Source: Sedimentisphaera salicampi
GTDB taxonomy: Bacteria > Planctomycetota > Phycisphaerae > Sedimentisphaerales > Sedimentisphaeraceae
DNA length: 64,000 nt
NCBI RefSeq assembly: GCF_002117005.1
Contig: NZ_CP021023.1
Coordinates: forward strand, 1,488,001 to 1,552,000
Direction: 5' to 3'
The position numbers were made by a program, and so were the translations under genes. The notes beneath the pieces were generated by a model. The model did not search any database. It was not told the origin of the DNA and saw only the letters and a program-made list of their open reading frames with translations. This document shows positions 34,955 through 42,711 of the stretch, piece by piece; the stretch's first letter is position 1; the number at the start of each line of letters is the position of its first letter.

Positions 34955-35767
34955 TTACCAGAAATACGGACGGCTGTTCCCTGATGAATGGGAGTAGTGT
35001 CCTTTTCTTCCTTCATCGCTCATTACAGGTTTGTTGTCTGTGCCCATTACTTCCGGGTCAACCCTCTCGACATGACCATCAATATACCCGCGGTTGGCGC
35101 CTTCGATTGCCCTCAAGATATCTTCGAGCCTATAATCGCCGCTTGAAGTTTCTATAGAGCCGAACTTGCTCCCGCCTTCGGCATGATTTACATTACCCCA
35201 GCCTTCATTTGCGTTGTAGATGTTCCAGTCCGTAGTTATAAGAGCGTCTGAATCGTTCTTTTCCACTTTCGGCAGAGCAGCCTTAGGGTTCCTGTCGTTC
35301 CAGCCTTCCGGGTCCTGCGGGTCGTAAAGGCCGGGCAGATACAGAAGGCTTGTAGCCCACATCCTCTGCTCTCCGCTTTGATCCCATACAGGTCGAACTG
35401 GCTTCTGGTAGATCGAGTTGTTCCCCGGACAGCTGATAACATCCTTGTCTTCCCCAATGTAGGGCAGAAGCCTGTCAACAAGCGTCACAGACCATTCATA
35501 CGGGATGGTATAATCTATCCACTCACCTCTGTAGTACAGCTGGTTTTTCATAAAGCTGTGGTCGTTGTTTGCTGCGTATGTGAGCGTGGCAGTAACGATA
35601 GACCGCTGGTTTGAAGCACAAACTGTATAGCGTGCCTGCTTCCTCGCCTTGCCTAATGCCGGCATGAGAATAGCCATAAGCAAAGCGATAATCGAAATTA
35701 CAACCAACAGTTCGATGAGGGTGAACCCAAATGTAGGGCGAGTTTTTTTTGTGCGAAGAAATGACAT
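34955..35767 (-). CDS. Type IV pilin-like (prepilin) protein, cassette 1
   Basis: 270 residues from ATG 35767 (AGGGGA ~10 nt upstream; earlier in-frame start rejected). The prepilin signal is classic: a short basic leader ending in ...TFG, then [20 protein letters not shown] with Glu at +5, processed by a prepilin peptidase. The C-terminal part ([13 protein letters not shown]) resembles the H-x-DG-containing planctomycete pseudopilins. Paralogue of 38317, with a block of about 370 bp (35250-35620) essentially identical in DNA. It is preceded by three operator-like palindromes. Probably assembles in a type II secretion/pseudopilus-like surface structure; exact role unknown. Confidence 0.85.
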   Translation of the reverse strand: MSFLRTKKTRPTFGFTLIELLVVISIIALLMAILMPALGKARKQARYTVCASNQRSIVTATLTYAANNDHSFMKNQLYYRGEWIDYTIPYEWSVTLVDRLLPYIGEDKDVISCPGNNSIYQKPVRPVWDQSGEQRMWATSLLYLPGLYDPQDPEGWNDRNPKAALPKVEKNDSDALITTDWNIYNANEGWGNVNHAEGGSKFGSIETSSGDYRLEDILRAIEGANRGYIDGHVERVDPEVMGTDNKPVMSDEGRKGHYSHSSGNSRPYFW

Positions 35768-35868
35768 TGTTAAAGTCCCCTTTGAAATGAAATTTATTTT
35801 TTTAATATCCATCTTGCAAATCCTGCATATTTTCAAAACTCAGTTATCTGACTTGAATAATAACATAT

Positions 35869-35884
35869 GCTAAAACGTATTTGC
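35869..35884. promoter_or_regulatory. Operator-like palindrome O1, cassette 1
   Basis: GCTAAAACGTATTTGC, a near-palindrome with a central CG (half-site GCWAAWAC), typical of LacI-family operators. It lies 102 bp upstream of the pseudopilin start. The same site appears at 35989, 36080 (variant), 39231, 39351 and 39442 (variant). Confidence 0.6.
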
Positions 35885-35988
35885 GGTCAAGCAAAATTTC
35901 AATTTTTTCCTGATTTTCTCTCACTTTCCAAAAGCAAGCAGGCTTTTTTAAGCCCTAACACAAGGAATTATAAGAATTTACAAGAAAT

Positions 35989-36004
35989 GCTAAAACGTAT
36001 TTGC
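35989..36004. promoter_or_regulatory. Operator-like palindrome O2, cassette 1
   Basis: GCTAAAACGTATTTGC, identical to O1 and 120 bp away from it. Confidence 0.6.
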
Positions 36005-36079
36005 TTTTAAAAAATATTTTTGTTTGCAGTTTTTTAAACCGAGCTGATGCGGTGTGAATCGAGAAAACCAGCGGGAATC

Positions 36080-36095
36080 GCAAAAACGTATTTAC
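36080..36095. promoter_or_regulatory. Operator-like palindrome O3, cassette 1
   Basis: GCAAAAACGTATTTAC, one end degenerate, 91 bp from O2. The 120/91 bp spacing is exactly repeated in cassette 2. Confidence 0.5.
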
Positions 36096-36529
36096 AAAGA
36101 AAGAAAAAACTATCATCGTTCTGCTGGGGACTCCTCGGAGCCCGGGAAAATCAGCATAAGCTTCGAGAATATCCCGCAGTTGAACTGGCTTATATCTATT
36201 CAAAGACTTGACTGGAGCTTTCGCTGCGCATCTGCGTCTGAGAGGCTTTTAACCCTCCGAAAAACTCCACTTGACGGCAAATCCCCTGGCCTGCAGGACT
36301 ATCCGTTTTTTATTGAATAACCGATTCCCCCTGAGTTTCTCCATACCTGTCTCTGATTTCCTGCGGGAGGTATGGAATGTAATCAGAGCGCTCGCTCTGG
36401 CTTGCTTATCGAATAAGAATCATTAGTGGAAATTCAGCGTGAATTGATGATTTGCAGCTGTGGAAGGGAAGGATTCTGGCTCCAAGGCAAAAAAAACTGA
36501 GACTATTCAAAGTTTTATAACAAATGAAA
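36096..36529. other. Intergenic region between the two cassettes
   Basis: 434 bp without a supported gene. It contains a hairpin near 36341-36377 (CCATACCT...AGGTATGG) and a block (AATCATTAGTGGAAATTCAGCG) related to the repeats near 1290 and 3440. Confidence 0.4.
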
Positions 36530-36571
36530 ATGGCTTATTGCGGGGCTGAACAGCTCGCCGCAATAAGCCAT
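36530..36571. terminator. Conserved 3' hairpin of cassette 2
   Basis: ATGGCTTATTGCGG pairs perfectly over 14 bp with CCGCAATAAGCCAT, loop GGCTGAACAGCTCG. On the minus strand it lies about 50 nt after the cargo 2 stop codon and is followed by a T-rich stretch. It matches the element at 32629-32668. Confidence 0.6.
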
Positions 36572-36619
36572 AATCTTTTAGTTATTATTTAAGCCTGCAT
36601 ATAAATGCAGCTTTTTTAT

Positions 36620-38149
36620 TTACAGGTTGTAGTAATCGCAGGCATCTTCAGGAACATAGCCGCAGCCCAGCCATCCCATAGCCTGAACAGCAAGGTCTTC
36701 AAGGTTCACGCGGCAGTCTCCGTTTTCATCGCCGGGCAGCCGGTCTCCTTCATTACAAATCGGTTCAATGGTATCAAACGACCAAACCACGTTCGGGTAA
36801 ATCTCACCGTCAATAACGGCATCAACCCTCCAGTAGTATGTCTCATTGTAATCGACTCGTCCGATATTCAAGCTGTTTCCTGTAACATCGCCAACTTTCA
36901 CGCTTGGATCAGCGTTTTCTACGAGTGTTTCATCATTGCTGAAGTAAACTTCATATTTTTCCGTAGAGTAGTTATTTGTCCACTGGAGCGTAACATCGAC
37001 CGGATCAACATCATCCTCGGCCAGACCATTCGGATCAATGAAATCTTCCCTGTAGATGAAGCTATGGAAACTTGCAACGTTGCCTGTATAAACAGTTTCG
37101 TCTCCTGTGGTCTCATTTGGGTCAACAACGTCAACACGCCAGTAGTATTCCTCATTAGCGGTAAGGTCTTCAGCAAGATCAAGTTTAATTCTCCCGTTCT
37201 CACCAGGTGTTGTATCAGGACCGTCAACAACGATCGGTGAAACACCTGTAAGATCTGATTGATCTGAGAGGAAAACCTCATAATAGTGGCTGTCTGCAAG
37301 TTCCTCAGTAGGAACATGCCAACTCAGATCAGTATCAATCGGCACCTGAGTGTCGCCGTCGGCAGGACTCTTTGCTACAGCATAGTAAGATTTGGCAGTA
37401 ATTGTGAACCAAGCGCCGTCCCATTCAGAAATCACAATGCGGCCTGGTACGTTGAAGTATTCATAAGCGGTAAGAATACCTTCATCAACCCAGTCCTGAG
37501 CCTGGCCGTCGCCCTCGCCGTCGTCTGTGTAGTTTCGGGCAATCTTGAGAGTTGCAAGGGAAATATCGATATTGATGTCCTTGTATCCGCCCTGATCTGC
37601 AACGTCCTGAGGTACGGCTGAGTCGATTTTAACATCGTTATTAACCGTCATAAGACCGTTGGCAAGAGTTAAATAAGCTTGACCTGCCTTCATTTCATGA
37701 AGCATGCGAAGCTCGCCGTCAACATAAATCTCTCCGTTTTCCATCGTGCAAATTGCTATAACTCCGCCGGGGTAATCAGGGTCAAAGTCGCCGTCGTCTC
37801 CAAAGCGGAAGTCGTCATCAATTTCCAGATAGGCTCCGGGCTTTACAATCAATTCGCCCATTTCGTCGCAATCATCTCCAAGGCGGAACCGACCTGTACC
37901 GCAATAGACAGCGGGATCGCCGCTTGGCGTACACAGAACAGGCAGATATTCGTCGTAATCCTCGTCCTGGCCAATGTCTATATAGGCGTTGTCACTGTAG
38001 TCCTCCATGTCATCAGGCTGACTCCAATTCTCCCATGTCCTCCACAGGTAGTCTCCAGTGTTGTTTTCCCAGTGCGGCGAGGCAAAAGTAATGCCTGCTG
38101 CTGCAAAAACAACTAACGCGATCATTAGATAATTTTTTCTTGTCATCAT
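36620..38149 (-). CDS. Secreted cargo protein 2: beta-structure, two Fn3-like repeats and Cys/EF-hand tail
   Basis: 509 residues from ATG 38149 (AGGAG 6 nt upstream). Signal peptide MMTRKNYLMIALVVFAAAGITFAS. The ~25-260 region is Asp-rich and repetitive (RLGDDCDEMGELIVKPGAYLEIDDDFRFGDDG) and contains AQDWVDEGIL, the segment shared with cargo 1. Two Fn3-like units follow (LSWHVPTEELADSHYYEVF...YYWRVDVV; LQWTNNYSTEKYEVYF...YYWRVDAV). The tail is GDENGDCRVNLEDLAVQAMGW then C and a final C, as in cargo 1. Same cassette position as cargo 1, but different central domains. Confidence 0.8.
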   Translation of the reverse strand: MMTRKNYLMIALVVFAAAGITFASPHWENNTGDYLWRTWENWSQPDDMEDYSDNAYIDIGQDEDYDEYLPVLCTPSGDPAVYCGTGRFRLGDDCDEMGELIVKPGAYLEIDDDFRFGDDGDFDPDYPGGVIAICTMENGEIYVDGELRMLHEMKAGQAYLTLANGLMTVNNDVKIDSAVPQDVADQGGYKDINIDISLATLKIARNYTDDGEGDGQAQDWVDEGILTAYEYFNVPGRIVISEWDGAWFTITAKSYYAVAKSPADGDTQVPIDTDLSWHVPTEELADSHYYEVFLSDQSDLTGVSPIVVDGPDTTPGENGRIKLDLAEDLTANEEYYWRVDVVDPNETTGDETVYTGNVASFHSFIYREDFIDPNGLAEDDVDPVDVTLQWTNNYSTEKYEVYFSNDETLVENADPSVKVGDVTGNSLNIGRVDYNETYYWRVDAVIDGEIYPNVVWSFDTIEPICNEGDRLPGDENGDCRVNLEDLAVQAMGWLGCGYVPEDACDYYNL

Positions 38150-38224
38150 AATTGACTCCTTTAAAAATACATTAATTACATAACATGCATAACAACATTC
38201 CATTTTACTGGAATAAAGAATTCT

Positions 38225-38242
38225 CCATAGGCATCACTCTCC
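38225..38242 (-). promoter_or_regulatory. Conserved 18-bp leader between pseudopilin and cargo gene (cassette 2)
   Basis: Identical to 34864-34881. It lies 74 bp after the pseudopilin stop and 76 bp before the cargo start. See the entry there. Confidence 0.4.
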
Positions 38243-38316
38243 GTATTAAAGCTAACAATACTATTCATACACGCAGGATAGACCGAATAAGCCAACCCAA
38301 ACACGTTCTTCTAAAA

Positions 38317-39129
38317 TCACCAGAAATAAGGACGGCTGTTTCCGGATGCATGGGAATAATGTCCGTCACGGCCTTCCTCGCTCGTTACCGGCATATCGTT
38401 TTTACCCATAACCTCCGGGTCAACCTTCTCAACATGCCCGTCGACATACCCTCGGTTTCCGCCTTCCATAGCATCAAGTATATCTTCCAGTCTGTAATTT
38501 CCGCTTGATGTCTCGATAGAGCCGAACTTGCTCCCGCCTTCGGCGTGGTTGACATTCCCCCAGCCTTCCTGCTTGTTGAAGATGTTCCAGTCTGCTGTGA
38601 TAAGGGCGTCTGAATCGTTCTTTTCCACTTTCGGCAGAGCAGCCTTAGGGTTCCTGTCGTTCCAGCCTTCCGGGTCCTGCGGGTCGTAAAGGCCGGGCAG
38701 ATACAGAAGGCTTGTAGCCCACATCCTCTGCTCTCCGCTTTGATCCCATACAGGTCGAACTGGCTTCTGGTAGATCGAGTTGTTCCCCGGACAGCTGATA
38801 ACATCCTTGTCTTCCCCAATGTAGGGCAGAAGCCTGTCAACAAGCGTCACAGACCATTCATACGGGATGGTATAATCTATCCACTCACCTCTGTAGTACA
38901 GCTGGTTTTTCATAAAGCTGTGGTCGTTGTTTGCTGCGTATGTGAGCGTGGCAGTAACGATAGACCGCTGGTTTGATGCGCATACTGTGTAGCGTGCCTG
39001 TTTTCTGGCCTTGGACAAGGCCGGCATAAGGATTGCCATAAGCAGCGCGATAATCGAAATTACAACCAACAGTTCGATCAGAGTGAACCCAAATGTAGGG
39101 CGAGTGTTTTTTGTGCTAATAAATGGCAT
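38317..39129 (-). CDS. Type IV pilin-like (prepilin) protein, cassette 2
   Basis: 270 residues from ATG 39129 (AGGGGG ~10 nt upstream; a TTG at 39135 is less likely). The prepilin cleavage site (TFG/FTLIE) and hydrophobic helix are identical to the cassette 1 copy, and the C-terminal '[15 protein letters not shown]' is nearly the same. About 370 bp of DNA in the middle is identical to 35250-35620, whereas flanks differ at many synonymous sites, suggesting recent gene conversion. It precedes cargo protein 2. Confidence 0.85.
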   Translation of the reverse strand: MPFISTKNTRPTFGFTLIELLVVISIIALLMAILMPALSKARKQARYTVCASNQRSIVTATLTYAANNDHSFMKNQLYYRGEWIDYTIPYEWSVTLVDRLLPYIGEDKDVISCPGNNSIYQKPVRPVWDQSGEQRMWATSLLYLPGLYDPQDPEGWNDRNPKAALPKVEKNDSDALITADWNIFNKQEGWGNVNHAEGGSKFGSIETSSGNYRLEDILDAMEGGNRGYVDGHVEKVDPEVMGKNDMPVTSEEGRDGHYSHASGNSRPYFW

Positions 39130-39230
39130 TGCCAAAGCCCCCTTTAAAATTAAATCCTGTTTTTACTAACAATAATGCAAATCCTGCATTATATTCAAAA
39201 CTCAATTATCTGATTTTTATAACAATATAT

Positions 39231-39246
39231 GCTAAAACGTATTTGC
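39231..39246. promoter_or_regulatory. Operator-like palindrome O1, cassette 2
   Basis: GCTAAAACGTATTTGC, 102 bp upstream of the pseudopilin start, exactly the same distance as in cassette 1. Confidence 0.6.
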
Positions 39247-39350
39247 TGTCAAGCAGATTTTCTAATTATCTTCAATTTTCTATTGCCTGCTCAAAAGTAA
39301 AAACCACTTTTAAGGCCTAAATCAAGGCATTACAAGAATTTACAGTAAAT

Positions 39351-39366
39351 GCAAAAACGTATTTGC
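39351..39366. promoter_or_regulatory. Operator-like palindrome O2, cassette 2
   Basis: GCAAAAACGTATTTGC, a closer-to-perfect palindrome, 120 bp from O1. Confidence 0.6.
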
Positions 39367-39441
39367 CTTAAAAAGCTATTCGTTTTTTTCGGCTTTTTGA
39401 ACTGATTCTTGGGGCATGCAGCGATAAAAACTGCAGATTGT

Positions 39442-39457
39442 GCAAAAAGGTATTTTC
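39442..39457. promoter_or_regulatory. Operator-like palindrome O3, cassette 2
   Basis: GCAAAAAGGTATTTTC, decayed at the centre and end, 91 bp from O2 as in cassette 1. Confidence 0.45.
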
Positions 39458-39599
39458 ACTAAAGAGCTGCGAATCTTTGAACTGAGCAAAGCTTTCACTT
39501 TAAGCCCCAGCAAGGGGAATCAGGCTCTGAGAAAAAATTTGGAATGCCCCGCTCACCTTCCCTGCCCTGGTGTTCACAGCCTTGGGCTTGAAGCCTTTT

Positions 39600-39740
39600 G
39601 CGGATTCTTGCGTGGCTCTGATTGTCATTGGTATTCCGCAGCGATTTTACGAGGCGAACATTTAAACAGAGCCGCACGTGGAGGCCTGCCGCAGGCGGAG
39701 AACACGCGGATAGATTCGGCTTTAAAGAGCTTTGCCAAAA
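39600..39740 (-). repeat. Dispersed repeat, copy C
   Basis: Inverse orientation to B. Contains GCGTGGCTCTG, ATTGTCATTGGTATTCC, GAGGCGAACATTTAAAC, GCCGCACGTGG, a CTGCCGCAGGCGG dyad, and TCCGCGTGTT / AGATTCGGCTTTAAAGAGC. Arms match copy B. It fills the ~480-bp gene-free gap between cassette 2 and the glutamate synthase-like gene. Confidence 0.75.
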
Positions 39741-39936
39741 AGAATTATCGCACACAAAAACAGGGGAGAGGCATATTAGTTGTTTACAAACGGGTTTGAT
39801 TTCTTAGAATTTCCTACCTGCGCTTAGGGTTAATCCATCTTGTTACAGTCTCACAGTATGCGCAAGAAAAAAATCTTAGCCGGTTGGGCGGAACCGGCAG
39901 TTATAAGATAAAACAAATAAGTGAAAGGATTGTTTT

Positions 39937-41577
39937 ATGATTCAATGGCCAAAATCTAATGACGCACTGGGCACCGTAAACCGCGGCAACCCGTGCGAGT
40001 CGGGTCTATGTACTCTGTGTCTGTCTTCATGCAAAGGCAAATGCGAAACCTGGATGTCTTCTCTGGTTGGCAGGAAACTGCTTTACCCAAGGGAATTCGG
40101 AAATATCACATCAGGTTCAGCAAATGTAACCAGCCTCGGGCTGGGCTATCATTCCCTTCGGATTCAGGGGTATGCATACGGTTCAAGGGGACTTGCAGAA
40201 GGGCTCACCAAAGATCCTGACGACTGCATCTTCCCGAATGTAAACATCGAAACCGAGTTCGGCAATGAAATAACGACCAAATGCCGCCTGCCTATTATGA
40301 CAGGTGCTCTTGGCTCAACATTTATCGCCGCAAAATACTGGGACTCATTTGCTGTGGGCGCTGCTCTCTGCGGATTTCCAATTGTTATCGGCGAGAACGT
40401 TGTAGGCGTTGACAGAAAATCAGACTACTCAGACGGACGCATCAGATCAGCCCCCGAGCTTGAAAGACGAATTGACACATTCCTGCGATACTACGACGGC
40501 TACGGCGCTGTTATCGTTCAGATGAATGTAGAAGACACCAGAAACGGCGTAGCCGAATACATCGCTGAGAAATACGGCGACAAAGTGATCCTTGAGCTCA
40601 AATGGGGACAGGGCGCAAAGGATATTGGCGGTGAGATTCAGGTGAAAGACATTGAATACGCCAAGTTCCTCAAAGACAGGGGCTATGTTGTAGATCCGAA
40701 TCCGTACGACCCTGTTGTAGAGGCTTCTTACAACGACGGGTCTCTGCGTTCTTTCGCAAGGCACAGCCGCCTCGGAGCTACAGATATCGATTCAGTTGAA
40801 GGCGTTAGCAAGGGCTTTATGGATAAGGTTGAATACCTCCGCAAGCTCGGCTTCAAGAGAATCTCACTTAAGACAGGCGCTTACGGAATGGAAGCTCTGG
40901 CTCTGAGCATCAAGCTCGCATCAGAAGCCAAGCTCGATCTTCTTACGATCGACGGCGCAGGCGGGGGTACCGGTATGAGCCCGTGGAATATGATGGACCA
41001 CTGGGGCATCCCGTCTCTGAGTCTGCATGCCAAGGCATACGAATACTGCAAGATCCTCGAAGCACAGGGTATGAAGGTGCCGGATATATCATTTGCCGGC
41101 GGATTTGCAAGAGAAGACCACCTCTTCAAGGCAATCGCTCTGGGCGCTCCGTTTACCAAGCTGGTATGTATGGGGCGTGCTCCGATGATTCCCGGGTATC
41201 TGGGAAGCAATATCGAAGGCGTTTTCTATCCCGAGAAGAAGAAGCAGCTCAACGGCCACTGGGACGAACTGCCTAAGAATGTAAAAGACATCGGAACAAA
41301 ACCTGAAGAGATTTTTGCCGGCTGGGAAGCCGTTAAGGACAAAGTGGGTGCGAATGAGATGAAGAATATTCCATTCGGCGCTATCGCTATGCAGGGATAT
41401 GCAGACAAACTCGGCTGCGGCCTTCAGCAGTTTATGGCAGGTGCGAGGAAGTTTAACATCAGCGAGATAGACCGCGACGACCTTATGGCAGCCAACAAGG
41501 AAACAGCAGACGAAACAGGCATCAAGTTTATGAGCGAAGCTCAGGACGATGCAGCGAAGACCATCCTCAAGGGCTGA
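39937..41577 (+). CDS. FMN-binding glutamate synthase family protein
   Basis: 546 residues, start ATG 39937 with AAAGGA ~7 nt upstream. The C-terminal ~400 residues resemble the GltB FMN domain: 'DGAGGGTGMSPWNMMDHWGIPSL', 'ISFAGGFAREDHLFKAIALGAPF', and 'GRAPMIPGYLGSNIEG'. The N-terminus has Cys20, 25, 28, 32 and 36 in CESGLCTLCLSSCKGKC, a possible Fe-S cluster site. The glutaminase and GltD parts are missing, so the electron donor is unknown. It stands alone, followed by a strong terminator. Related stand-alone proteins are widespread and their physiological reaction is unclear. Confidence 0.88.
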   Translation: MIQWPKSNDALGTVNRGNPCESGLCTLCLSSCKGKCETWMSSLVGRKLLYPREFGNITSGSANVTSLGLGYHSLRIQGYAYGSRGLAEGLTKDPDDCIFPNVNIETEFGNEITTKCRLPIMTGALGSTFIAAKYWDSFAVGAALCGFPIVIGENVVGVDRKSDYSDGRIRSAPELERRIDTFLRYYDGYGAVIVQMNVEDTRNGVAEYIAEKYGDKVILELKWGQGAKDIGGEIQVKDIEYAKFLKDRGYVVDPNPYDPVVEASYNDGSLRSFARHSRLGATDIDSVEGVSKGFMDKVEYLRKLGFKRISLKTGAYGMEALALSIKLASEAKLDLLTIDGAGGGTGMSPWNMMDHWGIPSLSLHAKAYEYCKILEAQGMKVPDISFAGGFAREDHLFKAIALGAPFTKLVCMGRAPMIPGYLGSNIEGVFYPEKKKQLNGHWDELPKNVKDIGTKPEEIFAGWEAVKDKVGANEMKNIPFGAIAMQGYADKLGCGLQQFMAGARKFNISEIDRDDLMAANKETADETGIKFMSEAQDDAAKTILKG

Positions 41578-41601
41578 GCGGCTAAAATATAACCAAACAC
41601 C

Positions 41602-41638
41602 AAACGGCAGGGCAAACACGCTCTGCCGTTTTTTTTTC
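41602..41638 (+). terminator. Rho-independent terminator after the glutamate synthase-like gene
   Basis: AAACGGCAG / CTGCCGTTT stem around a 12-nt loop, followed by a run of nine T, about 25 nt after the stop codon. Confidence 0.9.
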
Positions 41639-41716
41639 GCTTCAGGTTAGAATCCCTGCAATCAGCGGGACGTTTGGATTATATCAGCTTCGCCCCGCAG
41701 CGCCGGCGCAGTTATC

Positions 41717-42667
41717 TCAAGCCAGAAAATGGCGTCTTGCAACGGCAGCAGCTCCGATCATCCCAGACTCTGTTCCGAGGGTTGAGAAGGCGAGGTCTGT
41801 TTCGCCTTTTCTGCTCGGCCAGCAATATTTATCGAAATAGAATTTGATTTTATCGAGCAGGAAATCGCCCGCTTGAATCATCCCGCCTGCAAAAATCACC
41901 CTCTCGGGGTTGGCAGCGTTCTGCAGATTTATCGCGAGCAAAGCAAGCACCTTCGCCGTTTCGTCCACAATGCTCAGGGCAAGCCTGTCGCCTTTTTGAG
42001 CTTCTGTAAAAACGGCCTCACTGGTGATCTGGTCATAAGCCGAGAGCGAGCTGGTTACCCCTGCCTGAACGAATTCCTTCGCCCGCTCGGCAGTATTTGA
42101 TGCAGAGGCATACGCCTCAGCGCAGCCTCTTTGTCCGCAGCCGCAGAGCCTGCCGTCGGGATAGATTATGATATGGCCAACTTCGCCTGCACTTTCCCTG
42201 AATCCGTGAAGGAGGTGGCCGTCGCAGACAATCCCTCCGCCCACGCCTGTACCGAGGGTTACGAAGGCTATATCTTCGCTTTGTTCGCCCTTGCCGCATT
42301 CATACTCCGCCCAGCAGGCGGCGTTGGCGTCGTTTTCGATAACCACCTCACGCCCGAGCTTGCTGCTGAAAATATCGCGTACAGGGCAGTTTTCAAATCC
42401 GGGAAGGTTAGGCGGATTTATCAGAATCCCTTCGCTCAGGTTTGCAGGCCCGGGAAGCCCCATACCTGCTATGCAGATATCATCAAGCTGCAAGCCGTTT
42501 TCTGAGGCGAGCCTGTTATGCTCTTCTGCAACTCTTTCAAAAACATCTTCCGGCCCTTTTTCCGGCATTGTTTCGATAGAGCTCTTGCAGAGGAGCCTGA
42601 AATTATCATCAATTAAACCAACCTTCACGTTGGTACCGCCTAAATCTATTCCCGAATAAACTCTCAT
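41717..42667 (-). CDS. ROK family sugar kinase (glucokinase-like)
   Basis: 316 residues, cytoplasmic. Signatures: phosphate-binding 'GIDLGGTNVKVGLID', 'GMGLPGP', 'ENDANAACWAEY', 'GTGVGGGIV', the ESAGEVGH substrate-binding motif, and the CGCGQRGCAEA zinc motif. ROK kinases phosphorylate glucose, mannose, N-acetylmannosamine or similar sugars; no HTH region, so it is the kinase and not a repressor. It lies downstream of a sulfatase gene on the same strand (45-bp gap), in a second small carbohydrate unit. Confidence 0.9.
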   Translation of the reverse strand: MRVYSGIDLGGTNVKVGLIDDNFRLLCKSSIETMPEKGPEDVFERVAEEHNRLASENGLQLDDICIAGMGLPGPANLSEGILINPPNLPGFENCPVRDIFSSKLGREVVIENDANAACWAEYECGKGEQSEDIAFVTLGTGVGGGIVCDGHLLHGFRESAGEVGHIIIYPDGRLCGCGQRGCAEAYASASNTAERAKEFVQAGVTSSLSAYDQITSEAVFTEAQKGDRLALSIVDETAKVLALLAINLQNAANPERVIFAGGMIQAGDFLLDKIKFYFDKYCWPSRKGETDLAFSTLGTESGMIGAAAVARRHFLA

Positions 42668-42711
42668 ATAAAAATTTCCAGATTAAAAATAGTTATCTTC
42701 TGCCTTCTGTA

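Noticed and set aside
39495-39755. Minus-strand frame in the gap after cassette 2
   Set aside because: It is made from the dispersed repeat; the same nonsense peptide occurs at 3079-3321 and 47963-48292.
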